From Alteromonadaceae bacterium (GTDB taxonomy: Bacteria; Pseudomonadota; Gammaproteobacteria; Enterobacterales; Alteromonadaceae): DNA of 64,000 nucleotides. Positions within the stretch are counted from its first letter, which is position 1. Every line of letters begins with the position of its first letter. The notes below the pieces were generated by a model. That model ran no database searches, was not told the origin of the DNA, and was given only the letters and a program-made list of their open reading frames with translations. Positions 29,372-37,888 of this stretch are shown piece after piece. The translations under genes were made by a program, and so were the position numbers. Location of the stretch: assembly GCA_014872785.1 (NCBI GenBank), contig WKFJ01000049.1, positions 24,752 through 88,751 of the forward strand, given 5' to 3'.

Positions 29372-30199
29372 TTATTCGGGAATGATTTCCCTCACTTTGA
29401 AATTCGCCCCAGTATCTTCTTTGAGAATAGAGGTTAAAAGTGGCAGGTTTTCATTTGCCAATTGAGCTAGGGTGTAAGGAGGATTAATGACTATCATGCC
29501 AGACCCCGTCATACCTTTTGCTTCGGTATCGGCGCAAATATTTAGTTCAAACTGCTGTACGTTACGAACATTAGTATTAACAAAGCGTTGTTCTAGCGCA
29601 TCGATAGTGTCGCGATTGACCACCGGATACCAGAGCAAAAATGTCGCTGAAGGCATTGTTTGGTAGCCCTTTGCGATGACGTCAACAACTGTTTGGTAAT
29701 CGCTGTTGATTTCATACGCGGGGTCAATGAGTATCAAAGCCCGTTTCAACTGGCTTGGCAGAAGAGATAATAAGCCTTCAAAGCCACTTTGTTTGCGCAC
29801 GAAGACGCGCTTATGGCGTGCACAGTGTTTCTCTAACTCAGCGAAGGTTTGTGGGTGCAGCTCAAATAGCCAACTGCGATCGCTCTCTCGCATTTGGCTG
29901 TCAACTAGCGCTGGTGAACCTGGATATTGCCGCGCTTGCCAAAATGGTAAAATGACATCAATAAAGCTCTTAAATTGTTCAGGTGCTTCGGCCAGCAATT
30001 TACTGAAGCCAGATTCAAATTCTTTTAATTTTTGAGTTTTGTCATCGTCTAGATCGTACAGCCCTGCGCCAGCATGAGAGTCGATATATTCAAAAGGCTT
30101 GTTTTTCCTTTGCAGGTAGCGAACACACTCTAACAATATCCAGTGCTTTAATACATCCGCGTGATTGCCAACGTGATAGTGATGTTGATAACTAAGCAT
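29372..30199 (-). CDS. rlmJ: 23S rRNA (adenine(2030)-N6)-methyltransferase
   Basis: This 275-residue protein matches RlmJ along its length. It has the N-terminal MLSYQHHYHVGNHADVLKH, the SAM-binding region with EYIDSHAGAGLYDL, and the N6-adenine motif IV in LILIDPAYE (Asp-Pro-Ala-Tyr). It methylates A2030 of 23S rRNA during ribosome assembly. Its start overlaps the end of the upstream PLP-enzyme gene by 8 bases, so the two are cotranscribed. Confidence 0.93.
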   Translation of the reverse strand: MLSYQHHYHVGNHADVLKHWILLECVRYLQRKNKPFEYIDSHAGAGLYDLDDDKTQKLKEFESGFSKLLAEAPEQFKSFIDVILPFWQARQYPGSPALVDSQMRESDRSWLFELHPQTFAELEKHCARHKRVFVRKQSGFEGLLSLLPSQLKRALILIDPAYEINSDYQTVVDVIAKGYQTMPSATFLLWYPVVNRDTIDALEQRFVNTNVRNVQQFELNICADTEAKGMTGSGMIVINPPYTLAQLANENLPLLTSILKEDTGANFKVREIIPE

Positions 30200-31250
30200 G
30201 GTTGGGGTCCATTAAACTCTTAAGTTGTTGATAATGCGCTTCACTGGCCTGGGCAAGTCCGCGACTTTCTAACCATTGTGTATTGTAGTAAGTATTGCTG
30301 TAACGGCTTCCCGCGTCACAAATCATACTCACCACGCTACCTTGTTGGTTTGCTTTATGCATCTGCTGTATGAGTTGAATGGCTGCATACAGATTAGTAC
30401 CGGTAGAGCCGCCAACTTCTCTATTTAATGTGTCGTTCAACCAGTGCATTGTGCCAATAGCGGCGCCGTCATCTACCTTAATCATATGATCTACAACTTC
30501 TCTTAGGAACGACGGCTCAACTCTGGGTCTTCCAATACCTTCTATGTTCGTAGGCGTTGACATAGTAAGACCCGCGTCCCCCGACTGATAATAATCATAA
30601 AATACAGAATGGCTGGGGTCTGCGACGCAAAGTTTTGAAGCGAGTCCTTTGTAACGTATGAATCGGCCTATCGTGGCTGAGGTGCCGCCCGTGCCCGCAC
30701 TTACCACAACCCAGGTGGGAATGGGGTGAGGTTCAAGCTGCATTTGTTTAAAGATACTGTCGGCGATGTTGTTATTGCCTCGCCAATCGGTGGCTCTCTC
30801 TGCAAAACTAAATTGATCCATATAATAGCCGTTATTTTCTTTGGCTAAGCGTGCCGCTTCTGCATATAGACTCTGTGGCTCTACGAAATGGCATTGACCT
30901 TGATAGAAGGTGATTTGGTTAATCTTATCCTCTGATGTGCCCTTAGGTACTACAGCAATAAAAGGTAATCCGAGTAATTTAGCAAAGTAAGCTTCTGATA
31001 CTGCAGTACTGCCTGATGAGGCCTCGACGATTGTGGTATTTTCGTGAATTTTGCCGTTACACAAGCCGTACAAAAATAGTGAACGAGCCAACCGGTGTTT
31101 GAGGCTGCCTGTAGGGTGCGTTGATTCATCTTTTAAATACAAATCAATACCTGGAAATCTGGCTAGTGGTACTTTGATTAAATGAGTATCCGCTGACCGC
31201 TGAAAGTCGGCTTCTATTTTTTGTATCGCAGAATGTATCCAGTTATTCAA
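30192..31250 (-). CDS. PLP-dependent cysteine synthase/desulfhydrase family enzyme
   Basis: This 352-residue fold-type II PLP enzyme has the cofactor lysine in PTGSLKHRLARSLF (about residues 46-59). The substrate loop is in VEASSGSTAVSEAYFAKLLG and the phosphate-binding Gly-rich loop in VVSAGTGGTSATIG. The SLKHR motif differs from the SVKDR of classical CysK and is typical of the subgroup that includes cysteine desulfhydrase Cds1. It therefore probably breaks down or forms cysteine, but synthase and desulfhydrase activity cannot be told apart here. It overlaps rlmJ by 8 bases. Confidence 0.82.
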   Translation of the reverse strand: MNNWIHSAIQKIEADFQRSADTHLIKVPLARFPGIDLYLKDESTHPTGSLKHRLARSLFLYGLCNGKIHENTTIVEASSGSTAVSEAYFAKLLGLPFIAVVPKGTSEDKINQITFYQGQCHFVEPQSLYAEAARLAKENNGYYMDQFSFAERATDWRGNNNIADSIFKQMQLEPHPIPTWVVVSAGTGGTSATIGRFIRYKGLASKLCVADPSHSVFYDYYQSGDAGLTMSTPTNIEGIGRPRVEPSFLREVVDHMIKVDDGAAIGTMHWLNDTLNREVGGSTGTNLYAAIQLIQQMHKANQQGSVVSMICDAGSRYSNTYYNTQWLESRGLAQASEAHYQQLKSLMDPNHA

Positions 31251-31496
31251 TGTTCTCGCCTTCTTTGGTGGATTGTCGCGAGGTTACCCGAATAACAATT
31301 TGATGTCATTTCTTCAGCCAACAATGATAGCGAGATGGACGTATCGTCATTATGACAATTGTCGCTTTTTAGAGGGTGTGCAAATTGCTAATGAATAAAT
31401 CGTCATAGGGGGTCATAAAAATTTTTTGCGTCGTTTAAACCTTTGGAGTGAAAGCAACGACTTACTTAGAAATTAGAGATAAAACAGGACTAAATT

Positions 31497-32288
31497 ATGT
31501 TATCCACACGCTCATCAGCTTTATCTAAGGTTGCCGTTACCACTTGTTTGGCAGCTGCATTTTTTAGCCAAACGTTGCTTGCGAAAGACATTTCGCGCAC
31601 ATTTGAAGTTGACCATGGCGGGACACTTGAAGTGCGTACAGAGTCAGGCTCTATCAATATTGAAACTCACGATGAAAAGGTTGTAAAAGTCGAAATTGAA
31701 GTCTCAGGTGACGATGCCGATGACTTTGAGTTTGAAAGTAAGGCCTCGGGTGATGATGTGTTTCTCGTTGGGGAAGTTGAGAACGGCAGAGGTTGGGGCA
31801 GGGATTTAAGGGTCAAGTTCAATATCACTGTGCCTGAAGAATATGAGCTAGATTTACGTACATCAGGTGGTTCAATATCGATTGAAGACTTAACCGGTAA
31901 CGTAGATGCTAATACCTCTGGTGGCTCAATCACACTTGGCAATATTCAAGGCGATGTTGACGTTCATACATCTGGCGGTTCAATTACAACTGAAGCCGTT
32001 TATGGCGCTATTGACGCTCATACATCGGGTGGCAGTATTCGCACGACCTTTGCTAAACAGATCAGCAAAGATGCTGAATTGCGCACCTCTGGTGGCTCAA
32101 TTACCGCCTATCTTGCAGAAGATATCGCAATTGATTTAAGAGCTTCTACCAGCGGCGGACGTGTGAAAAGTCAGTTTGATGTCGATGGCAGGGTGAAGAA
32201 AAAGTCTATACGTGGTGAAATCAATGGCGGTGGCCCAGAGCTTTCGCTAGTTACCAGTGGCGGTAGTATCAGAATTAAAAAGCTCTAA
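31497..32288 (+). CDS. Exported DUF4097-type protein with TSGGSI repeats
   Basis: The 263-residue product has a signal peptide ending near LLAK-DISR. Most of the mature part is a beta-solenoid with repeats TSGGSISIED, TSGGSITLGN, TSGGSITTEA, TSGGSIRTTF and TSGGSITAYL, the last being near the C-terminal TSGGSIRIKKL. This pattern is characteristic of the DUF4097/adhesin-like beta-helix family. AGGA at 31486-31489 lies 7 bases before the ATG. It is likely periplasmic or surface associated, with no enzymatic motif. It is monocistronic and diverges from the PLP-enzyme operon. The function is unknown. Confidence 0.8.
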   Translation: MLSTRSSALSKVAVTTCLAAAFFSQTLLAKDISRTFEVDHGGTLEVRTESGSINIETHDEKVVKVEIEVSGDDADDFEFESKASGDDVFLVGEVENGRGWGRDLRVKFNITVPEEYELDLRTSGGSISIEDLTGNVDANTSGGSITLGNIQGDVDVHTSGGSITTEAVYGAIDAHTSGGSIRTTFAKQISKDAELRTSGGSITAYLAEDIAIDLRASTSGGRVKSQFDVDGRVKKKSIRGEINGGGPELSLVTSGGSIRIKKL

Positions 32289-32293
32289 TCGTC

Positions 32294-33106
32294 TTAATAT
32301 TGCCTAGGCTGGATGCTGTATGGCTGTATTATCTTTTGATAAGTGCCGTTCGCCTTCAGCCTTGCAAGCGCCGCGTCAATCTCTGCAACCTGTTCAATAG
32401 ATACCGTTTTCTTGGAATACATCATATGAGTTTGCGCTTCTTCGTCACTCATAAGGTAAAATAGTGGAACTATCCGCTGGGTTAATTGCATTTTCTTGAG
32501 CATGTCATGCGACCCGATCTCCGAGCCAATGTAGGCATCAACACGCCCAATAAGAAGCGATTCTATTTTCCTATCCACACTGTCTAATACGTGCAGGTTC
32601 CTCTCAAACCACGCTTCACGGCTCAGTGCATCATATTCATGTGAATAAGCAGCACCTCGCTGTACCGCTATTTTAAGCTTATTGCTTTTCAAATCTCGCA
32701 ACGAGCGAATATGACTGTATTTTTGTAAGTCTTCCACCAGCACGAAAAGCATGTTGTGGCCTAGCCTAAAATATTCATCGCTGAAGTGTGCATATTGACG
32801 GCGTTCCTCGGTATCAGCGGCAGACATGGTCATGTCAATACGTCCAAGCTTGAGCAAGTACAATATCCGCTGCCAAGGGTAGTGCACTAGCTCTAGTTCG
32901 TATCCCGTCTCTTCAGCAATAGCTTTGACGAGTTCAATATCGAGTCCGGCAAATTCAGTTTTTGTTGAACGATAAGAAAAAACAGGACGTTCGTTTACAC
33001 CCACACGCAACACTTTCTTGTCCTGAGCCATACTCACATGCGGAGCAGCAAAGCAAGCTAACAGGAGTAAGGTTTTAAATAGTCGCATCGGGTGATAAGT
33101 GGGCAC
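32294..33106 (-). CDS. Orphan family 3 extracellular solute-binding protein
   Basis: This is a protein of up to 270 residues with one SBP_bac_3 domain (VLRVGVNERPVFSYRS, FAGLDIELVKAIAEETGYELEL, GRIDMTMSAADTEERR). The signal peptide ends near VSMA-QDKK. The start may be the ATG at 33106 or, more natural for the signal peptide, 33088; neither has a good ribosome site. No permease or ATPase genes are adjacent. It is probably a periplasmic binding protein for an amino acid or other small molecule, with unknown partner. Confidence 0.78.
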   Translation of the reverse strand: MPTYHPMRLFKTLLLLACFAAPHVSMAQDKKVLRVGVNERPVFSYRSTKTEFAGLDIELVKAIAEETGYELELVHYPWQRILYLLKLGRIDMTMSAADTEERRQYAHFSDEYFRLGHNMLFVLVEDLQKYSHIRSLRDLKSNKLKIAVQRGAAYSHEYDALSREAWFERNLHVLDSVDRKIESLLIGRVDAYIGSEIGSHDMLKKMQLTQRIVPLFYLMSDEEAQTHMMYSKKTVSIEQVAEIDAALARLKANGTYQKIIQPYSIQPRQY

Positions 33107-33136
33107 ATGTCTACAGTTACATTGTCACATATTAAA

Positions 33137-33183
33137 CTAATATGACAAAATTTGAACTTGAACTTATGGCTAATATGTCAAAA
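33137..33183. promoter_or_regulatory. Direct repeat upstream of solute-binding protein gene
   Basis: CTAATATGACAAAA (33137-33150) and CTAATATGTCAAAA (33170-33183) form a 14-bp direct repeat with one mismatch. The repeats start 33 bases apart, about three helical turns. They lie 30-80 bp before the gene at 33106 and could be a double regulator site. AT-richness makes chance a real alternative. Confidence 0.3.
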
Positions 33184-33283
33184 GTGCAGGAAAAAATAAC
33201 ATAATTGCATATGTTAAATAGTAAATTGCTAAAAATCGGGTAGGAAAACGCGCCAAGTGGATGTTGACGCGTCGCGTTAGGTA

Positions 33284-35422
33284 CTATTTTTCCATGGCGT
33301 TGAGCTCTACAAGGAGCGCGGTCTCTGGATAAAGTACAGGGAGTTGCAATCCTTTTTGGTTCAACCATTCTCCACCGACTTGTGTCGATTGGCGCATCCA
33401 CGCCGGTTCGCGCTTCATGGCATAACCAATATCTTGTTCTCTTACCAATACATTCACATCGTAAACGCTATCATTATTTAAATAATTAAGTGGGATGAGC
33501 GGAGGAACGGAATGTTTTTGCATCGCCGTTTGGAAATAGGCAACCACTGCTCGTTGTGCATCGTCCGATGTTACCATCCAGGCGACAATACTCTCATCAT
33601 TAACGCTGTCTAAACGATAAAATCTGGAAGATTCGGCGTGCAATAGAGGACGCAGCTCTTTGTGCAGAGCCACGTGTTCTTTAAAGCTGTATATTTCTTC
33701 AGACGTCGCTTTAACGGGATCCAGTTCTAAGCCTAAATGCCCAAATAACGCAACAGTGCCTCTAAATTGGCTGTTGTGGCGTCGTTTTGTTGTGTGAGCT
33801 TCGTCAGCACCTATGTGCGCACCCATCAGCTCAAGCGGAAAAAACTGGGAGAAGCCATTTTGAATCGAGACTCGCTCTAGCGCATCATTGCAGTCAGATG
33901 TCCAAAAGCGGTGTGTATATTCCAATACGCCCATATCCACTCGTCCACCGCCAGAGGCACATGACTCAATCTCTACGTCCGGGTGTTTGTCTCTCAGAGC
34001 ACTTATCAAGCGATAAAACGCGCGCGTTTGTCCACAAGTACCTGCTTTGCCCTCATGTGCCGCTTGCACTAGCTGGCGGTTCATATCCCATTTTACGTAT
34101 GACACGTCGTATTTGCTCAGCAGCTCGTCTAAACAGTTAAAAATGTAGTCGAATGCCTCAGGTATTTGTAAATTGAGAACTTGCTGATAACGACCAAGTG
34201 GTGTGTAATAGCCGGGAATATGCATTGCCCAGTCGGGATGTGCGCGATACAAGTCTGAGTTGGGATTGACCATTTCTGGTTCGACCCAAATTCCAAACTC
34301 CATACCATTTTTAACAACAGCGTTGATAACCGGCTCAAGACCATCGGGATACTTGTCCTCATCTAGCTGCCAATCACCAAGTGCCGCATCTTCATTGTTA
34401 CGGCCTCTAAACCAACCGTCATCAAGTACAAATCGCTCGACGCCGAGTTGCGCTGAGGCTTCCACCATTTTGATGATGTAATTGGGGTCATGGTCAAAGT
34501 AAATACCTTCCCAGGTATTTAATAGCACCGGGCGAGGTTTGATACTCGGCCACTGTAATATATTACTGCGCACGTAACTATGAAATTGCTGACTAAGCGC
34601 ATTGGTTCCTTGGTCACTGTAACTCAGCAATAGTTTGGGCGTGGTGTAGGTTTCGTCTTTTGTAAGGCTTTTTTCACCAGGGAGTAATAACTCGCCGACC
34701 TGAACAAGATAGCGACCATCGCTGGTTACTTCAAAGTTAAAACAATGGTTCCCACTCCACGCTAAATGTAACCCATACATTTCGCCCTGGCAGTTGCTGA
34801 AACCAGGCTGTCCAATTTGCCAGAAGGGTGATTTTTGATGAGATGTTCTTCCGTGTCTAGATTCTATGCGAATAGCACCGTGCTCCAATTCGACATCGTG
34901 TTGCTTGAATTCCTGGCACCAGCGCCCGCCAAAACTGCGCAGTTGATTCATGTGCGCCGGAACAGGCAAAGTAATGAACAAGCGATGTAACTGGTATGGG
35001 CTGTCGGATAGGTTTGTTAACGAGGTTTCCCAGCTTGCTACGTCGGTTTTTGCATCAATAGCAATACTAATTTTCAGTTGCAGCTTGGCAATAGCTTCGT
35101 CACACATAAAAGTGACTTCATGCTCATTCTGCTGGATATCAGTTACCTTAAAAATAGGAGACCAATCCAATCCCTCCCTGTGTCCTTGCAAACCAGGTGG
35201 ACAAAATAGGCCTCGACCAATATCACCGGATAACGTCAAGGGGGGTACTTCGTCTAGTCCTCCTTGTGGAACGGGTTTGTCGCGGCAAAGTAGGGCACCT
35301 TGCACATTAGAAAGGTGTTTACCCCAATGAATGAGCTCCGGCATGCCTTCTCGTAAAGAGAAAATCATACAAGTGTGTTTGCCCTTGATGGTCAACAATT
35401 CAGAATTGTGCATTGTATTCAT
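33284..35422 (-). CDS. Alpha-galactosidase, GH36 family
   Basis: This 712-residue enzyme has the GH36 layout: an N-terminal beta-supersandwich, a catalytic barrel with the nucleophile Asp in VSYVKWDMNRQL, and the acid/base Asp in FWTSDCNDALERV. FVLDDGWFRGRN and CASGGGRVDMG are further family motifs. It lacks a signal peptide and should cleave alpha-1,6-galactosides such as melibiose or raffinose in the cytoplasm. Two ATGs (35422 and 35413) lie behind AAGGAAGGA, so the first residue is uncertain. It ends the operon of halogenase-like gene, SapC and alpha-galactosidase. Family identity is strong; natural substrate is inferred. Confidence 0.92.
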   Translation of the reverse strand: MNTMHNSELLTIKGKHTCMIFSLREGMPELIHWGKHLSNVQGALLCRDKPVPQGGLDEVPPLTLSGDIGRGLFCPPGLQGHREGLDWSPIFKVTDIQQNEHEVTFMCDEAIAKLQLKISIAIDAKTDVASWETSLTNLSDSPYQLHRLFITLPVPAHMNQLRSFGGRWCQEFKQHDVELEHGAIRIESRHGRTSHQKSPFWQIGQPGFSNCQGEMYGLHLAWSGNHCFNFEVTSDGRYLVQVGELLLPGEKSLTKDETYTTPKLLLSYSDQGTNALSQQFHSYVRSNILQWPSIKPRPVLLNTWEGIYFDHDPNYIIKMVEASAQLGVERFVLDDGWFRGRNNEDAALGDWQLDEDKYPDGLEPVINAVVKNGMEFGIWVEPEMVNPNSDLYRAHPDWAMHIPGYYTPLGRYQQVLNLQIPEAFDYIFNCLDELLSKYDVSYVKWDMNRQLVQAAHEGKAGTCGQTRAFYRLISALRDKHPDVEIESCASGGGRVDMGVLEYTHRFWTSDCNDALERVSIQNGFSQFFPLELMGAHIGADEAHTTKRRHNSQFRGTVALFGHLGLELDPVKATSEEIYSFKEHVALHKELRPLLHAESSRFYRLDSVNDESIVAWMVTSDDAQRAVVAYFQTAMQKHSVPPLIPLNYLNNDSVYDVNVLVREQDIGYAMKREPAWMRQSTQVGGEWLNQKGLQLPVLYPETALLVELNAMEK

Positions 35423-35429
35423 TCCTTCC

Positions 35430-36179
35430 TTATTGAGCGGGTAACGCGATATTTACCTTGTCTATTGTTTGTTCAGGTGCAACTTGATTATGGCTTCGCA
35501 CCAATAGGTTAATTTTAAATAGCGACATCAAACAGGCATGAATTACCATCAAGTATCCCTTGTCACTAAGTTGCTTTAGAGTGGCGGCGTCAAGTGACTT
35601 GAGTTTGTCTTCGTCAATGGTGTGCAGACCCTGCAAGTTTTGTTTGCTGCCATCGTTAAAGTGGAGGGTTAAAGTAACGGCTTTAAATAATTCCAATTGA
35701 CGTAAGACTTGAGTCATTTGATGAGTTTGCATGCTGCCTTTGATGTCTGATTCAATTTGCCGTTTGACGTTTTGTAGATAAGCAGTTTCAGAACCATCTT
35801 CATTGTACAATGCGTTACCCTCTGACTCTGATAGAGTCGGGTCGTCGGTATTTATACCAAAACCGTGTTCCTCACTACCTTCAATTCGTATAGGGAAAAC
35901 TGGGTAAGTTGTAAGGTAGGTTGGCGTATATCCCGCAAGCCAGCGACCATCCTGAACTGAGCCGTTATATTCATTGACCAAGCAAGTCAAGACTGACATT
36001 CCCCAGCCTCCGGTTTGCTCACTGCGGGTGAAAAATACAGGGAGTTCAGTAGCCGCTTTAGACACTTCTTCGGCGTTGACGTGAACGATTTGCATTTGTT
36101 TCGCAAGAATAGCGATGCTATCCGGAGCAACGTTCAGGTTTTTGTGCTGCTCTGGATTAAGTTGAGTTAACTGGGTCAT
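35430..36179 (-). CDS. SapC family protein (first copy)
   Basis: The 249-residue protein fits Pfam SapC, with ELPVFFTRSEQTGGWGMSVL, WLAGYTPTYLTTYPVFPIR, ALYNEDGSETAYL and LQGLHTIDEDKLKSLD. It has no signal peptide or membrane segment. AAGGA lies 6 bases before the ATG, and the halogenase-like gene ends 13 bases upstream. Despite its name, the family has no demonstrated enzymatic role in Alteromonadales. It recurs beside TonB-dependent receptors and halogenase-like proteins in sugar loci. A paralogue lies at 48138-48860. Family call firm; function unknown. Confidence 0.85.
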   Translation of the reverse strand: MTQLTQLNPEQHKNLNVAPDSIAILAKQMQIVHVNAEEVSKAATELPVFFTRSEQTGGWGMSVLTCLVNEYNGSVQDGRWLAGYTPTYLTTYPVFPIRIEGSEEHGFGINTDDPTLSESEGNALYNEDGSETAYLQNVKRQIESDIKGSMQTHQMTQVLRQLELFKAVTLTLHFNDGSKQNLQGLHTIDEDKLKSLDAATLKQLSDKGYLMVIHACLMSLFKINLLVRSHNQVAPEQTIDKVNIALPAQ

Positions 36180-36192
36180 ATTTTTCCTTAGG

Positions 36193-37713
36193 TCAACTGT
36201 GTGCCAGCCATTGCTGGATCATGTCTCTATGTTTCGGTAATTTACGCAACATCTGTTCGGTAAACTGTTGATTGCGCGCGATAATTTTTTGAGCTTGAGC
36301 AGTTTGTGCAAAAACATTTTGTGTTTTTGAAAATTCTGGGCGAAAGCCCATTCCATAAATTACGTATTGATAACTCGCCGCGGGAAACAGTTCAATCGCG
36401 GAATTAAAGTCCTGCGTTGACGGCCCTCGGTATTGCCACAGTGCCAAATCTTCTTGTAATGATTCGGGAATGGTATCCACTTGTGTATTGGCTCGCCAAT
36501 ATTCCTCAGGACGCTTGGTCAACATGTAGTGCAATTTTAAAAAGTCTAAAATTCGTCCCCAGCGATACTGCATTTGCTGATTGAAGCGTTTGGCGGTAAG
36601 AGCGTTGAGGTCGCTTGATGTTGGCCATTGTTCCGCTATGTAGCGCGCGGAAAGTTCAATAAGCATCAATGCGGTCGCTTCTAGCGGCTCTACAAAGCCA
36701 GCAGCTAAGCCAACGGCGACACAATTATTTTTCCAAAATTGCTCGCGATGTCCCGATTGAAATTCGATCTCTTTAATGGATAAGTTTTTACCAGCCGGCC
36801 CCACATATTGATGCAATGTTGCTTCAGCTTCTTCTTTTGTGGTGAAGTCAGAGGAATAAACATATCCAACACCCCGACGAGAAGTCAGGCCAATATCCCA
36901 GGTCCAGCCGGATTTGTGCGCAGTGGCAATAGTATGACTGGCGATAGGGCTATTTTCGTGTTCATAGGGCACTTGCATAGCTAATGCGCGGTTGTTGAAT
37001 AAGATGTCATTAGTGGGTTTGAATCCAACCCCCAGAGTTTTGCCTAGTAAGTATGAGGCAAACCCGGTGCAGTCGACAAAGATATCACCCTCTATATCAG
37101 GTAAATCTTGTTCAAATTCTATGCTGGTAATATTTTGTTGGCTATCGAGTTTGGCTTGTTTTACCGTCGCCACGACGTGTCTTACCCCCAGTCTTGAGGT
37201 GCAATGCTTTTTCAACAACTCTGCAAAAGCCCCCGCATCTAGGTGATAGGCGTAGTTACATTGTCCTTGATATTCGCCCTCGGCAAGAGAGCGGGGCGCT
37301 AATCCAGCTTCGCATACGTGATGTTGAAAGTTAGACTCTTCGGCAAATTTTCCTATGTCTTGCACATAAGGAGCTAGATCTATGTTGCCGTAACCAAAAG
37401 GAAACGTAAAAGGGTGGTAGTAAAACTCATTTTCAGGGTGCACCCAATTGACAAATTTACCCCCCTGTTTAAACGCTGCATGGCAATGTTTAAAAAAGTC
37501 GCTCTCTTTGAGACCGATACTGCGAATAGTATTCTTCATGGTTGGCCAAGTGCCTTCACCCACACCAATAGTAGGAATATCGGAAGACTCAACCAAGGTG
37601 ACTTGCACCGAATCTGGAAGATGTGATTTGTGATGTGCTGCTACAATCGCTGCGGTTAACCAACCCGCGGTACCACCGCCTACAATGACTAATCTTTTAT
37701 TTAATTTTTCCAT
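36193..37713 (-). CDS. Tryptophan halogenase family flavoprotein
   Basis: This 506-residue protein has the FAD-binding GGGTAGW (about residues 12-18), GVGEGTWP (about 50-57) and AAFKQGGKFVNW, where Lys-82 matches by motif the catalytic lysine of PrnA-type halogenases. The WxWxIP signature is WTWDIG, with Pro replaced by Gly, so classical tryptophan chlorination should not be assumed. Relatives such as BrvH, also encoded near TonB-dependent receptors, halogenate indole-type substrates. It is the first gene of the SapC/alpha-galactosidase operon downstream of the receptor. No flavin reductase gene is near. Confidence 0.85.
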   Translation of the reverse strand: MEKLNKRLVIVGGGTAGWLTAAIVAAHHKSHLPDSVQVTLVESSDIPTIGVGEGTWPTMKNTIRSIGLKESDFFKHCHAAFKQGGKFVNWVHPENEFYYHPFTFPFGYGNIDLAPYVQDIGKFAEESNFQHHVCEAGLAPRSLAEGEYQGQCNYAYHLDAGAFAELLKKHCTSRLGVRHVVATVKQAKLDSQQNITSIEFEQDLPDIEGDIFVDCTGFASYLLGKTLGVGFKPTNDILFNNRALAMQVPYEHENSPIASHTIATAHKSGWTWDIGLTSRRGVGYVYSSDFTTKEEAEATLHQYVGPAGKNLSIKEIEFQSGHREQFWKNNCVAVGLAAGFVEPLEATALMLIELSARYIAEQWPTSSDLNALTAKRFNQQMQYRWGRILDFLKLHYMLTKRPEEYWRANTQVDTIPESLQEDLALWQYRGPSTQDFNSAIELFPAASYQYVIYGMGFRPEFSKTQNVFAQTAQAQKIIARNQQFTEQMLRKLPKHRDMIQQWLAHS

Positions 37714-37841
37714 CGCAACCTAATGTGAAACGTTGAACTTGCAAACTAAAAAATCGGTTTAGGTAAGGTTAATAATGGCGAATCCCAATCGATGGGGCAA
37801 CAACTATCGAAATGAGTTCGCGTATTAAATGTATAACGAAA

Positions 37842-37868
37842 AAAGAGCCCGTCATGGGCGGACTCTTT
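37842..37868 (-). terminator. Rho-independent terminator of the TonB-dependent receptor gene
   Basis: On the minus strand, AAAGAGTCCG and CGGGCTCTTT (37859-37868 and 37842-37851) form a 10-bp stem with one wobble pair and a 7-base loop, followed by a T-run. It lies 21 bases after the receptor stop and before the halogenase-like gene, which therefore probably has its own promoter. Confidence 0.8.
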
Positions 37869-37888
37869 CATCATAAACGAACAGAGTT

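Noticed and set aside
31850..32280. Possible tandem repeat array
   Set aside because: It reflects TSGGSI codons in the DUF4097-type protein.
35430..36179. SapC as the peptide-transport permease of the Sap ABC system
   Set aside because: The protein has no membrane segments; it belongs to the unrelated SapC family named from S-layer work.
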